A stretch of 49,204 bases of DNA, taken from assembly GCA_024640625.1 (NCBI GenBank), contig JAHEER010000021.1, positions 1 to 49,204 of the forward strand, given 5' to 3'. Numbering within the stretch: the stretch's first letter is position 1; each line of letters starts with the position of its first letter. This DNA is from Desulfobulbaceae bacterium (GTDB lineage: Bacteria; Desulfobacterota; Desulfobulbia; Desulfobulbales; Desulfocapsaceae). This document shows positions 8,407 through 18,659 of this stretch, one piece after another. The position numbers were made by a program, and so were the translations under genes. The notes under the pieces were generated by a model that did no database searches, was not told where the DNA came from, and saw nothing but the letters and a program-made list of their open reading frames with translations.

Positions 8407-10077
8407 TCAGGTAAGCTTGTTTTCCACGAAGGCGCCGATTTCCTTATATTTTTCATATAGCAACTGGTAATGGTCAAAGTGTTCCGGACTGGGTTTGTAT
8501 ACCGCCTCGATACCGCATGCCATTTTCTCCTGCGCTGTAAAGATGTCAGGAAATACTCCCCCAACGACCGCGGCAAACATTGCAGCTCCCAGCGCTACCG
8601 TCTGATCACTTCGAGCGACCTTTATTTCCATGTTCAGAACATTGGCGAGGGTCTTCATGGCGAAAGGTGATTTCCTGGCGACTCCGCCGATGGCTATGAC
8701 CTCGTTGATCTGAATTCCTTCGGCCAGAAATCTTTCGACTATCGCCTTACTTCCGAATGCGGTGGCCTCGACGAGTGCACGAAAAATACGTGGCGCATCA
8801 CTTCCGAGGCTAAGTCCGGTTATTGCACTTTTGAGAGCCTGGTTGGCATCGGGTGTTCGACGGCCGTTGAGCCAATCCAGGGCTATCACGCCGTTGTCAT
8901 GCACGGGTGCTGCTTCCGCCGCCTTACTCAACGACGGCAATAATCCCTGCTGCAGTTCACCGACCAGGAGTTCAGCCGTTTTTCGGTCTACTCCACTGTC
9001 CTCAATCAACATCTGAGACGGCCACAGTAATAAATCCCGAAACCAGGCGAAAACATCGCCAAAGGCGGACTGGCCCGCCTCCATGCCGATCATCCCAGGA
9101 ATTATCGAGCCTTCGACCTGGCCGCAAATCCCGCTCACCACCGTATCGCCCATCTCATGGGGCGGTGCAATGAGCATGTCACAGGTCGAGGTTCCGATCA
9201 CCCTGACATAGCTGTACGGCTTGATTCCACCCCCAACGGCACCCATATGTGCATCAAAGGCACCGATGCCGACCGGTATCCCCGAGGGCAACCCAAACTC
9301 CGCCGCCCACTCATCAGTCAACCTTCCAGCTTTCTGATCCGCTGTATATGTCTTGGTGAACAATCGCTCTCTGAGTCCAGTCAGCAGGGGGTCCAGACTT
9401 TGAAAGAAATCTTCGCTGGGCAACCCGCCCCAGCTTTCATGCCACAGCGCCTTGTGGCCGGCGGCACAGACGCCCCGCTTTAACTCTTGCGGTGCGGTTG
9501 TTCCACACAGAACGGCCGGCAGCCAATCGCAATGCTCAACCCAACTGTACGCCTCTCTGCGTACCTTCTCGTCATGGCGAAGAATGTGCAGTATTTTCGC
9601 GTAAAACCATTCGGATGAATAGACGCCGCCGACATAGCGGGTGAAATCGATGCCGCCCCAGGTCCGGGCTACCTGATTTATCTCGTCCGCCTCTGCAACC
9701 GCAGTGTGATCTTTCCAGAGGATAAACATCGCATTGGGATTATTGGCAAAATCAGGACGAAGCGAGAGGGCGGCACCATCTTTATCTATGGCAATAGGAG
9801 TCGATCCGGTGGTGTCGATACTGATTGCCGCCACTCGCTCCGCGCATCCTGGAGGCCCTTTTGAAATGGCACTTGTAATCGTATGTTTCAAGCCCTCAAG
9901 ATAATCCAGAGGATGCTGACGAAACTGGTTGCTGGCCGGTTCACAATATCTACCTTCAGTCCAGCGTGGATAATGGAATACCTCGGTGGAGATCTCCTCC
10001 CCGCTGCCCGTATCTATCAGAACAGCCCTTACCGAATCTGTACCGTAATCAAGTCCGATTACATAATGGGAGTCCAT
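8407..10077 (-). CDS. araB: L-ribulokinase
   Basis: 556 residues, FGGY-family carbohydrate kinase that phosphorylates L-ribulose to L-ribulose 5-phosphate with ATP. The N-terminal phosphate-binding motif is GLDYGTDSVRAVL. AraB-type features include TTGSTPIAID, the long insert WVEHCDWLPAVLCG and GAFDAHMGAVGGG, with the adenosine-site region VIGTSTCDML. The C-terminal domain has AIGGVARKSPFAMKTLANVL. Length and motif order match bacterial AraB (~560) and not xylulokinase or glycerol kinase. It follows araA by 25 bases. No araD (ribulose-5-phosphate 4-epimerase) is in the window, so the pathway must be finished by a gene elsewhere. Confidence 0.93.
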   Translation of the reverse strand: MDSHYVIGLDYGTDSVRAVLIDTGSGEEISTEVFHYPRWTEGRYCEPASNQFRQHPLDYLEGLKHTITSAISKGPPGCAERVAAISIDTTGSTPIAIDKDGAALSLRPDFANNPNAMFILWKDHTAVAEADEINQVARTWGGIDFTRYVGGVYSSEWFYAKILHILRHDEKVRREAYSWVEHCDWLPAVLCGTTAPQELKRGVCAAGHKALWHESWGGLPSEDFFQSLDPLLTGLRERLFTKTYTADQKAGRLTDEWAAEFGLPSGIPVGIGAFDAHMGAVGGGIKPYSYVRVIGTSTCDMLIAPPHEMGDTVVSGICGQVEGSIIPGMIGMEAGQSAFGDVFAWFRDLLLWPSQMLIEDSGVDRKTAELLVGELQQGLLPSLSKAAEAAPVHDNGVIALDWLNGRRTPDANQALKSAITGLSLGSDAPRIFRALVEATAFGSKAIVERFLAEGIQINEVIAIGGVARKSPFAMKTLANVLNMEIKVARSDQTVALGAAMFAAVVGGVFPDIFTAQEKMACGIEAVYKPSPEHFDHYQLLYEKYKEIGAFVENKLT

Positions 10078-10102
10078 GGATATTGTCCGCCGTTATAATA
10101 AA

Positions 10103-11608
10103 TCAGCTACTTATAGAGAGGCCATAATACAGTTGGTTGTGACGAAGTTCTTTTTTGAACGCAGCAATCTGAGTATCTTGATCTATGACAAGGCATTCAA
10201 TCCCTGTCATTTCAGCGAAATCTTTGAGTTGTTCCGTGGTTACCGCCTGACTGAAACTCGTATGGTGAGCTCCGCCGGCGTAAATCCAGGATGCTGCCGA
10301 AACTTTCAAATTTGGTTGCGGTTCCCAGAAAACACTTGCCACCGGCAAGTGTGGCATACGCTCTTCTATATTCACGACTTCAACCTCGTTTATCAGCAGC
10401 CGGAAACGATTCCCCATATCCAGCACTGTCGCATTTAAGGCCGGACCGCAGCGAGCCGAAAATACAAGGCGGGCTGGATCTGCTTTTCCGCCGATTGACA
10501 GAGGGTGAATCTCAAGCGCAGGCTTGCTTTTCGATATAGTGGGGCAGACTTCGAGCATATGGGCGCCAAGCACCAGGGCTGGGCTATTTTCCGGCATGTG
10601 ATAGGTATAGTCTTCCATAAAGGAAGTCCCACCGGTCAAACCGGCACCCATTACTTTCATAGCCCGAACGAGTGCCGCGGTTTTCCAATCGCCTTCTGCA
10701 CCAAAGCCATAGCCATCCGCCATCAGCCGCTGGCACGCAAGACCCGGTAGTTGATTGAGGCCGTGCAAGTCTTCAAAGGTGGTCGTAAATGCTGTGCAAT
10801 CATGGATTTCAAGAAACATTCTGAGGCCCAACTCGATACGGGCAGCCTCACGCAATTTGGCGAAACTTTTCGTTTCCCGCAGGTCTTTTCCCACTTCATA
10901 GGTGTCCATATAGACAGTAACCAGTCTGTCGATGGCAGTTTCCTCTACTCCACCAATAGATGCGACAAGGTCCCCAACCCCAAAGCCATGCACTTCATAA
11001 CCGAACTTTACCTGGGCACTGACTTTGTTACCTTCAGTCACCGCCACATCTCGCATATTATCTCCGAAACGGGCAATACGGCACTTTCTGCTGTCCAGAA
11101 GCGCTGAGGCGGCTCGTGCCCAGGCCCCTATTTCTGCAGCAACGGCTGTTTCTTGCCAGTGACCGACCACTACTTTTCGCTGCAGTTGCAGCCTTGTTCC
11201 GATAAACCCGAATTCCCTGTCCCCATGCGCACTCTGGTTGAGATTCATAAAATCCATATCGATCTGGTTGAACGGAATCTCACGATTGAACTGGGTGTGC
11301 AGGTGAAGAAATGGCTTGAGCAGCGAAGAGAGCCCACCAATCCACATTTTTGCCGGTGAAAAGGTGTGCATCCAACAGATCAGGCCGATGCAATCGGGGC
11401 TGTTATTTGCCTCTAGACAGACCGAAGAGATCCCCTGACTGCCGGTGACGACGGGTTTGAAGACAACTTTTACGGGAACATGGCTGGACTGGCTTAGAAA
11501 GGAAGCGATTTTCTCTGCGTTGACAGCGACTTGTTGAAGTGTCTCGTCACCATACAGATGCTGGCTTCCGGTAACGAACCACATTTCGAATTGCGATAAT
11601 CCAATCAT
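10103..11608 (-). CDS. araA: L-arabinose isomerase
   Basis: 501 residues from the ATG at 11608 (GGGAGA 6 bases upstream), matching the ~500 of known AraA; a longer in-frame extension to 11725 would run through the promoter and operators. It converts L-arabinose to L-ribulose. Family landmarks are [14 protein letters not shown] at the N-terminus, [12 protein letters not shown], and EGDWKTAAL and SFMEDYTYH (the metal-binding glutamates). The metal-binding histidines lie in [10 protein letters not shown] and [10 protein letters not shown]. It is the first gene of the minus-strand operon araA-araB-ytfQRT-yjfF-AKR. A TTGACA promoter and two tandem operator-like palindromes lie directly upstream, divergent from the LacI-family gene. 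Confidence 0.96.
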   Translation of the reverse strand: MIGLSQFEMWFVTGSQHLYGDETLQQVAVNAEKIASFLSQSSHVPVKVVFKPVVTGSQGISSVCLEANNSPDCIGLICWMHTFSPAKMWIGGLSSLLKPFLHLHTQFNREIPFNQIDMDFMNLNQSAHGDREFGFIGTRLQLQRKVVVGHWQETAVAAEIGAWARAASALLDSRKCRIARFGDNMRDVAVTEGNKVSAQVKFGYEVHGFGVGDLVASIGGVEETAIDRLVTVYMDTYEVGKDLRETKSFAKLREAARIELGLRMFLEIHDCTAFTTTFEDLHGLNQLPGLACQRLMADGYGFGAEGDWKTAALVRAMKVMGAGLTGGTSFMEDYTYHMPENSPALVLGAHMLEVCPTISKSKPALEIHPLSIGGKADPARLVFSARCGPALNATVLDMGNRFRLLINEVEVVNIEERMPHLPVASVFWEPQPNLKVSAASWIYAGGAHHTSFSQAVTTEQLKDFAEMTGIECLVIDQDTQIAAFKKELRHNQLYYGLSISS

Positions 11609-11665
11609 TCCGATTCTCCCACAGATTAATGTGTCAGGAGGTAGACATGGGTGCCGCGCTGTCCC

Positions 11666-11689
11666 GTTATCGATTACGTGATCGTTAAC
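11666..11689 (-). promoter_or_regulatory. Two tandem LacI-type operators in the araA leader
   Basis: Two abutting 12-base sites, GTTATCGATTAC (11666-11677) and GTGATCGTTAAC (11678-11689), each close to the perfect palindrome GTTATCGATAAC found at 11973-11984. They begin 4 bases downstream of the araA -10 element, where a bound repressor would block transcription. The likely binder is the LacI-family protein at 12223-13263 (inference). Confidence 0.65.
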
Positions 11690-11693
11690 GAAA

Positions 11694-11722
11694 CTAATAC
11701 CTAACTCATAAAAGTTTGTCAA
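11694..11722 (-). promoter_or_regulatory. araA promoter (sigma-70 type)
   Basis: On the minus strand TTGACA (11717-11722) and TATTAG (11694-11699) are separated by exactly 17 bases. The -35 box is a perfect consensus, the -10 matches 4 of 6. The operators 11666-11689 follow immediately. The start point would be near 11687, giving a leader of about 80 bases. Confidence 0.65.
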
Positions 11723-11934
11723 CAATTACCTAAAGAAAACTAACTATTAATCAAATTCAGCAAAAAATTTTATAAAATACATATAATTACAAATATTTAA
11801 GTAAACTCAAGAAAAACATTATTGATGAAGCATGAATGCTAACCCCATGGTATGCCGCTTTAATAAAATCCTCTATGATATATAACAATTTTCAATCGCT
11901 GGAGGATATTCCAGCGAAGAACCTTTTGCTTCTG

Positions 11935-11963
11935 TTGACAAAATGGTTGAATATAGGTAATTT
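11935..11963 (+). promoter_or_regulatory. Promoter of the LacI-family gene
   Basis: TTGACA (11935-11940) and a weak TAATTT (11958-11963) lie 17 bases apart, reading toward the regulator gene at 12223. The arrangement mirrors the araA promoter, with an operator directly after the -10 box. The leader would be about 250 bases, long for a repressor gene. I see no gene within it. Confidence 0.45.
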
Positions 11964-11972
11964 TATGCTATT

Positions 11973-11984
11973 GTTATCGATAAC
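11973..11984 (+). promoter_or_regulatory. Perfect LacI-type operator GTTATCGATAAC
   Basis: A perfect 12-base palindrome with a central CG, as in LacI/GalR-family operators. It begins 10 bases after the -10 box of the plus-strand promoter. It matches the two sites on the araA side and suggests that the regulator controls itself and the operon. Confidence 0.65.
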
Positions 11985-12222
11985 GGGAAAAGACCAGTCA
12001 GCCACGCTCAAAAGGAAAATGTGAAATCACGCTTCGATATAATACTTGCCGCTGATTCCGTGTTCGGCTAGATTTTCGGGCTTTGAATCAGGCACTGCCC
12101 AGGACCAAACTTCAGACCATTCTGCCTGTTATTTTAGACCCCATGCCTCCCCAAGGACTTTCAAAAAATCAGCGTTTGGTAGGGCCCTTGGAGAGTAGTG
12201 GGAATAGCTTATTAGGAATTCT

Positions 12223-13263
12223 ATGCAGCCACCCAGAGCTACCATAAAAGATGTCGCGCGAGCCTGCGGGGTATCGACTCAGACTATCTCCCGAGTACTC
12301 AATGATCGGGTTGATGTATCCCCAGCAACCAGAGAAAAAGTCCTGGCCGTTATCGACCAGATGGGCTACCTGCCAAGCGCTTACGCCAGGGGGATGCGTC
12401 AGCAAAGTTCAACTTTGGGGGTTGTTCTCGCAGGATTGCAGCACAAAGGTATTTCAACCACCCTTAAAGGAATCACCCTTGAGGCTCAAAACTACGGTCT
12501 CGATCTGATTTTAAAAGAGTTGCCCAGCTTCGAGGCAACTAACATGAAACCCCTGATCCAGTCTCTGATGACTCAGCAGGTGATGGGAATCATCTATGCG
12601 GCACCTGAGGTCGGCGACAATTGGGTCCAAGTCCAGAAGTCTATCCCTCCGCATTGTCCGCCGATCGTTTATCTCAAAGGAAATCCCGCTTCAGCCCCTC
12701 TTTCTATTTCAATTGACAATTATCAGGGTGCCTATCTGGTAAGCAATCATCTAATAGCGCAGGGCTATCAGAACATTGCTCACATAAGTGGCCCCCTTGA
12801 CTGGTTCGAGGCTCGAGAACGTAGAAGAGGGTGGAGCCAGGCCCTGCGTGATGCCGGGCGATCAGTCGGTGATAACAGTTTACAGGAGGGTTCGTGGGAT
12901 ACCGCCAGCGGACATAATGCCTTTACAAAACTTTTAAAAGGCTTCCCTGAAATGGACGCCGTTTTCGTAGCCAACGACCAGATGGCCCTGGCAGTATTGA
13001 GTTGCGCCTGGCAACATGGGCTAAAGGTGCCCGAACAGTTGGGCGTAGCAGGATTTGACGGTATTTCCGAATCAGCCTATTTTATCCCATCATTGACCAC
13101 CGTTAAACAGGATTTCCGGGGCCTTGGCGCCCTCGCCGTTCGCAAAATAAAACAGTTGCAGGAGCCGGAGATGAGTTCGTCAAAGGTTGGGGCAGACACT
13201 ACGATTCTTACTCCTGAATTAATCATTCGGGCATCAACACAACGTTCAATTGAACGCGCCTGA
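12223..13263 (+). CDS. LacI-family transcriptional regulator of the arabinose genes
   Basis: 346 residues. The N-terminal DNA-binding domain is typical: TIKDVARACGVSTQTISRVL, then NDRVDVSPATREKV and the hinge region PSAYARGMRQQSS. A periplasmic-binding-protein-like effector domain follows (LGVVLAG to the end), with IDNYQGAYLVSNHLIAQGY, AVFVANDQMALAVLSCAW and VAGFDGISESAYFIPSLTTV. The start at 12223 is supported by AGGA about 8 bases upstream. It is divergent from araA. The shared 614-base gap holds a promoter plus GTTATCGATAAC-type operators in each direction, so it is likely a repressor relieved by arabinose or a derivative (inference). It is not the AraC type used by E. coli, nor the GntR-LacI hybrid AraR of Bacillus. 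Confidence 0.92.
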   Translation: MQPPRATIKDVARACGVSTQTISRVLNDRVDVSPATREKVLAVIDQMGYLPSAYARGMRQQSSTLGVVLAGLQHKGISTTLKGITLEAQNYGLDLILKELPSFEATNMKPLIQSLMTQQVMGIIYAAPEVGDNWVQVQKSIPPHCPPIVYLKGNPASAPLSISIDNYQGAYLVSNHLIAQGYQNIAHISGPLDWFEARERRRGWSQALRDAGRSVGDNSLQEGSWDTASGHNAFTKLLKGFPEMDAVFVANDQMALAVLSCAWQHGLKVPEQLGVAGFDGISESAYFIPSLTTVKQDFRGLGALAVRKIKQLQEPEMSSSKVGADTTILTPELIIRASTQRSIERA

Positions 13264-13532
13264 TGAAAGAAGGCGCCCTTTGGTTATATCTATTTTTGCC
13301 TATCAGCCTGAAGATTAAACCATTTCCTGTCGTGCCGACATAAATCCACAACCTTGGGAGTCCCGATCGGGATAAAAATTGGGTATTGCCAACCAGTGGG
13401 TGCGTACCTGCAACGGCTGAGGTTGAGCCACTTTAGTCTAATCCGCCGAACCATCACATTGTAGTCCTGAAACAAAAATACTACGCATCACCCTGAAAAA
13501 GTTCCTTCACTGTAGACCCATCCCACCCTGTT
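13264..13532. other. Non-coding stretch after the LacI-family gene
   Basis: About 270 bases with no recognisable gene and no clear terminator after the regulator. A 61-codon minus-strand frame (13290-13475) has no ribosome site and matches nothing I recognise. A small palindrome CCCGATCGGG lies at about 13364-13373. Confidence 0.35.
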
Positions 13533-13595
13533 TCAGAAAAAGGCAACCCGGGCCCCTCACTAACGAAGAATGAAACATCAACTCGAAATTATTTA
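13533..13595 (+). repeat. Right copy of the imperfect ~63-bp direct repeat
   Basis: Same orientation as 1943-2005 with an identical 24-base core and a diverged 39-base remainder. It lies about 150 bases from the tRNA-Ala gene. With the left copy it encloses the whole arabinose block and the HAD pseudogene. Confidence 0.6.
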
Positions 13596-13694
13596 GTTAA
13601 ATGCTTACAGGCGGAGAGAATAGTCTTTCATGAAGAGCAATAAAAAAATATTGTTAAAAATAAAAAAACGGGGCAGGGGTGGGGCAAACAGCAC

Positions 13695-13738
13695 TAAAAA
13701 ATAACTAAGCCACTCAACAAGATCTGTTAAGTGGCTTA
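13695..13738 (-). terminator. Intrinsic terminator of the tRNA-Ala gene
   Basis: An inverted repeat spans 13706-13738 (outer arms TAAGCCACT / AGTGGCTTA). On the minus strand it is followed by a T-rich tract (13696-13702). It lies 6 bases past the tRNA 3' end, so the tRNA appears to be a single-gene transcript. Confidence 0.7.
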
Positions 13739-13744
13739 TATCGT

Positions 13745-15236
<1,492 letters not shown>

Positions 15237-15277
15237 GGCCGCTTCTACTCCGCAGCGGGAGAGCTGCCGTTCTTATA

Positions 15278-16156
15278 GTGAGTAAACAGTCCAAGGACAG
15301 AAAGACACGTATCGGGGCTTTACGTCTCCGTTCCGTGCTGCTTGCCGTATCCCTGTTGTTGGGAGGGCTGGTCCTGTTGGCTTATACCTTTGGTGGCCGG
15401 TTCGGTGTCTCCCACCAGATCACCCTGGAAATCCTGGGCCCCCTGCAGTCCATCTCGGCTAAAGTAACTTCAGCCGCCCGCACATTCTGGGAGGATTATG
15501 TCGATCTGCTTTCGGTCAGAGAAGAGAATATACGTCTCAAGGCGATGCTCAGGTCATACGAGGAGGATCTGGCCACCTACCGTGAGGCCTACACCACCTA
15601 TCTGCGGCTGCAGCAGGAACTCGATTTCCGGAAGGGGACCGATTTCCCCCCGCTGACCGCCCGGGTCATTGGCAAGGATCCAAGCTTCTGGTTTCACACC
15701 ATCATCGTTGATCGCGGCGAGAATGACGGCGTGGTCGAGGGAATGGTGGCCCTGAACTCCAATGGGATCGTTGGCCAGGTGATCCATGTCTCCAACAACT
15801 ATTCCAAAGTGCTGCTGGCCATCGCACCGAGCAGTGCCATCGATGTCTTCGTTCAGAAGAGCAGGGTCCGGGGGATCCTCAAAGGTGTCGGTGAGGGCGG
15901 CTATCTGCTTCACTACGTGCTCAAGAACGCCGAGGTCAATCAGGGTGATCATATCGTCACGGCTGGCATCGGCGGGGTCTTTGCCTCGGGTATCCCGGTT
16001 GGCACCGTGTCTGCAGTGCACCGGAAAAAACGAGGCATGTTTCTGGAAATCGAGGTGGAGCCCTCGGTTGATTTCCAGCGGCTGGAGTTCGTGCAGCTCA
16101 ATCTCTCTCTTCAGCAGTCGCTGATCCAGGGCAAAATCGATTCGTCGGGAGGATGA
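15278..16156 (+). CDS. mreC: Rod-shape determining protein MreC
   Basis: 292 residues starting with GTG at 15278. It has a basic cytoplasmic N-terminus, one transmembrane helix (about 20-40, VLLAVSLLLGGLVLLAYTF), a coiled coil (about 70-110) and the periplasmic beta domain with GVVEGMVALNSNGIVGQV and DHIVTAGIGGVFASGIPVG, both typical of MreC. It links MreB to PBP2/RodA. The ribosome site (GGGAGAG) lies 16 bases upstream of the GTG, farther than usual, so the start is not fully certain. Confidence 0.93.
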   Translation: MSKQSKDRKTRIGALRLRSVLLAVSLLLGGLVLLAYTFGGRFGVSHQITLEILGPLQSISAKVTSAARTFWEDYVDLLSVREENIRLKAMLRSYEEDLATYREAYTTYLRLQQELDFRKGTDFPPLTARVIGKDPSFWFHTIIVDRGENDGVVEGMVALNSNGIVGQVIHVSNNYSKVLLAIAPSSAIDVFVQKSRVRGILKGVGEGGYLLHYVLKNAEVNQGDHIVTAGIGGVFASGIPVGTVSAVHRKKRGMFLEIEVEPSVDFQRLEFVQLNLSLQQSLIQGKIDSSGG

Positions 16157-16162
16157 GCGAAG

Positions 16163-16699
16163 ATGAGAATTACCGCTTTTCTGCTTGTTGGCATTTTCCT
16201 GATAGTCATGCAGACCACCATTCTGCAGATCCTGCCGGCCTGGCTCGGCTTCCCCGATTTCGTCTTTATCCTGGTTGCCTTCGCGGCCTTCCGCTTCGAC
16301 TGGCTGCGCGGCTGTCTGCTGGCCTTCATGCTGGGCTGGATGATGGATGTGGTGACCGGCATCTATCTGGGAGTGTTTGTCGTCAAGTACCTGATTGTCT
16401 TTTTCACCCTCAATCTGCTCACCCAGAACAGCCCAATCAAGGAGGCAGCCTACCAGGTACCGCTGGTAGGCATCAGCTACTTTCTTGTCCAGTTTGGATT
16501 TTATGCGGCGCTGAGCATGGCGGCGGCCGATCTGGTCTCGCCCTGGTCGTGGCACCGGGCGGGGAGAGAGACGATCATTCTGATGATCGCCACCGTCCCC
16601 TGTTTCCTGCTGTTCAACAGCCTCTACGAATATCTTCTCAATCGGCGGGTGGTTCCCCGGGTGGCGAGGAAGAAGGGAGGAAACCGTTTCAGGTCATAG
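16163..16699 (+). CDS. mreD: Rod-shape determining protein MreD
   Basis: 178 residues, an integral membrane protein with about five or six helices, the usual size for MreD. Conserved-looking features are the N-terminal helix ending in QTTILQILPAWLGFPDFVFI and the LAFMLGWMMDVVTGIYLGVF stretch. The start at 16163 follows GGGAGG. It begins 6 bases after mreC, and the next gene starts one base after its stop. It works with MreC and MreB in the elongasome. Confidence 0.9.
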   Translation: MRITAFLLVGIFLIVMQTTILQILPAWLGFPDFVFILVAFAAFRFDWLRGCLLAFMLGWMMDVVTGIYLGVFVVKYLIVFFTLNLLTQNSPIKEAAYQVPLVGISYFLVQFGFYAALSMAAADLVSPWSWHRAGRETIILMIATVPCFLLFNSLYEYLLNRRVVPRVARKKGGNRFRS

Positions 16700-16700
16700 G

Positions 16701-18614
16701 ATGGAAAAAAAACTGTTCATAGACGATCTCGAAGAGATCACCGAGCATGACGAAGAAGCGCTGAACATGCTCAAGCGCAGGGCGATGGTCGCCATGGGTG
16801 TCATCCTGCTTTTTCTTATGATCATCATCTCCCGGTTCTGGTATCTGCAGATCAATCTCGGTGAGCACTACCGCGGCATGGCCGAAAACAACCGGGTACG
16901 GATTCGTACCGTGCCGCCCCCGCGAGGCCATATCTTCGACAAGTATGGCCGCGAAATAGTCACCAACCGACCTTCCTTCAATGTCGCGCTGATCAGGGAG
17001 GATTCGTTTGATATCCAGGATGTCCTGAAACGACTCTCGGTGGTGCTCGATGAGGATATAGAGGTGCTCTGGGAGAGAATCAGGAAAGGCTCCGGGGCGC
17101 CCAGGCATTTTCCTATCACGCTCAAGGAGGATGTCGATTGGCAGACGCTGGCCTACCTGGAGAACAACAAATACAAATTCTCGGGTATCAGGATCGAGGT
17201 ACAGCCCGTCAGAGTGTATCATTACGGAGATCTGGGAGCCAATATCATCGGCTATATTAGCTCAATCAATCCCCAAGAGCTCGAAGCCGATAAAGACGGG
17301 GTCTACGAAGGCGGCGACCTGATCGGCAAGCGGGGTCTGGAACGTATTCGGGAAAAGGATCTGCGCGGTGAAAAGGGCAGCAGTTCAACCGAGGTGAATG
17401 CCAGCGGCTTCGAGCAGCAGCAGCTCAAGCAAGTGGATCCGCTGCCGGGCCGGGACCTCACCTTGACGATTGACGTCGAGCTGCAGCGGGCGGCCGAGCA
17501 GTATCTGGCCATCAGTGACAAGGCCGGGGCGGTGGTGGCCATGGAGGTTGATAGCGGACGGGTCCTGGCGGCAGTGAGTGCTCCAACCATTCACCTGGAG
17601 GACTTTATCGGCGGTATTTCCAGGAAAAACTGGAACGCGCTGCTGGAGAACCCGCGCAATCCGCTGCTCAACAAAGCGGTGCAGGGTGTCTATCCACCCG
17701 GCTCGACTTACAAGATCGTCACTGCCCTGGCGGGACTGTCAGAGGGGGTGATCACCGAGCATACCACTTTCTACTGTCCCGGCCACTACTACTTCGGCCG
17801 GCGCCTCTACCGCTGCTGGAAACACAGCGGGCACGGGACGGTGGACATCAGGCGGGCAATCACCGAATCGTGCGATGTATTTTTCTACCAGGTCGGCCAG
17901 CGGCTCGGTGTCGACCGGCTGGCGGCCTATGCCAAGAAACTGGGTCTGGGTGCCAGATCGGGTATCGAACTGGAACACGAGAAGGCGGGCATTGTCCCGA
18001 CCAAGGATTGGAAACGTAAGCGGTTCAAAGAAAAATGGCACGAGGGTGAGACCCTGTCGGTGGCCATAGGCCAGGGCTTCAACAATATGACGCCGCTGCA
18101 GATCTGCCTGATGACCGCGGCCATCGCCAACGGCGGCAAGATCTATCAGCCGCAGATCGTGGAGATGGTGAAGACCACTGACGGCGACATAGTCGAGCAG
18201 TTCCGCCCGAAACTGCTCAGCGAACTGTCCAGCCAGGAGAAGCGCTACCTGCCCATCCTCAAAGACGGGCTCTTCGGGGTGGTGCATGGCAAGCGGGGTA
18301 CGGCCCGCAACGTGCGCATCAAGGGGTTGACCGTGGCCGGCAAGACGGGTACCGCCCAGGTGGTGCGGCTGGCCCAGTACAAAGGCCTTAAAGAGCAGGA
18401 TATTCCTTATAAATACCGGGATCATGCCTGGTTCACCTGCTACGCGCCGGCCGACAATCCCAAAATTGCCGTGACTGTCCTGGTGGAGCATGGGCTGCAC
18501 GGCGGTTCAGGAGCAGGGCCCATAGCCCGGGTGATACTGAAAAAATATTTTGAGAAGTATCTGCTCGAGCAGGCCCGCAAAGAGGCCGAGGAAGGCAAGG
18601 ATGATAAGGCGTAA
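16701..18614 (+). CDS. mrdA: Penicillin-binding protein 2 (elongasome transpeptidase)
   Basis: 637 residues. A short cytoplasmic part and one membrane helix (about 28-52) precede the dimerisation domain (PPPRGHIFDKYGREIVTNRP) and the transpeptidase domain. The three active-site motifs are present: STYK with Ser335 (PPGSTYKIV), SCD at 390 (in place of the more common SxN, as usual in PBP2) and KTGT at 548. It cross-links peptidoglycan during side-wall growth, partnered by RodA encoded next. It starts one base after the mreD stop, so translation is probably coupled. Confidence 0.95.
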   Translation: MEKKLFIDDLEEITEHDEEALNMLKRRAMVAMGVILLFLMIIISRFWYLQINLGEHYRGMAENNRVRIRTVPPPRGHIFDKYGREIVTNRPSFNVALIREDSFDIQDVLKRLSVVLDEDIEVLWERIRKGSGAPRHFPITLKEDVDWQTLAYLENNKYKFSGIRIEVQPVRVYHYGDLGANIIGYISSINPQELEADKDGVYEGGDLIGKRGLERIREKDLRGEKGSSSTEVNASGFEQQQLKQVDPLPGRDLTLTIDVELQRAAEQYLAISDKAGAVVAMEVDSGRVLAAVSAPTIHLEDFIGGISRKNWNALLENPRNPLLNKAVQGVYPPGSTYKIVTALAGLSEGVITEHTTFYCPGHYYFGRRLYRCWKHSGHGTVDIRRAITESCDVFFYQVGQRLGVDRLAAYAKKLGLGARSGIELEHEKAGIVPTKDWKRKRFKEKWHEGETLSVAIGQGFNNMTPLQICLMTAAIANGGKIYQPQIVEMVKTTDGDIVEQFRPKLLSELSSQEKRYLPILKDGLFGVVHGKRGTARNVRIKGLTVAGKTGTAQVVRLAQYKGLKEQDIPYKYRDHAWFTCYAPADNPKIAVTVLVEHGLHGGSGAGPIARVILKKYFEKYLLEQARKEAEEGKDDKA

Positions 18615-18659
18615 ACAACCGGAAAGCATTACTGACGGCGTAGCTTGGGGCCTTTAGTA

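Noticed and set aside
11836..12024. Plus-strand frame of 62 codons between the ara promoters
   Set aside because: It overlaps the regulator promoter and the perfect operator, lacks a ribosome site and resembles no protein.
15554..16555. 333-codon minus-strand frame opposite mreC and mreD
   Set aside because: Covers two well-recognised genes on the other strand and shows no domain of its own.
16701..18614. Missing SxN motif in PBP2
   Set aside because: SCD at this position is usual for class-B PBP2 enzymes, so it is not an unusual feature.
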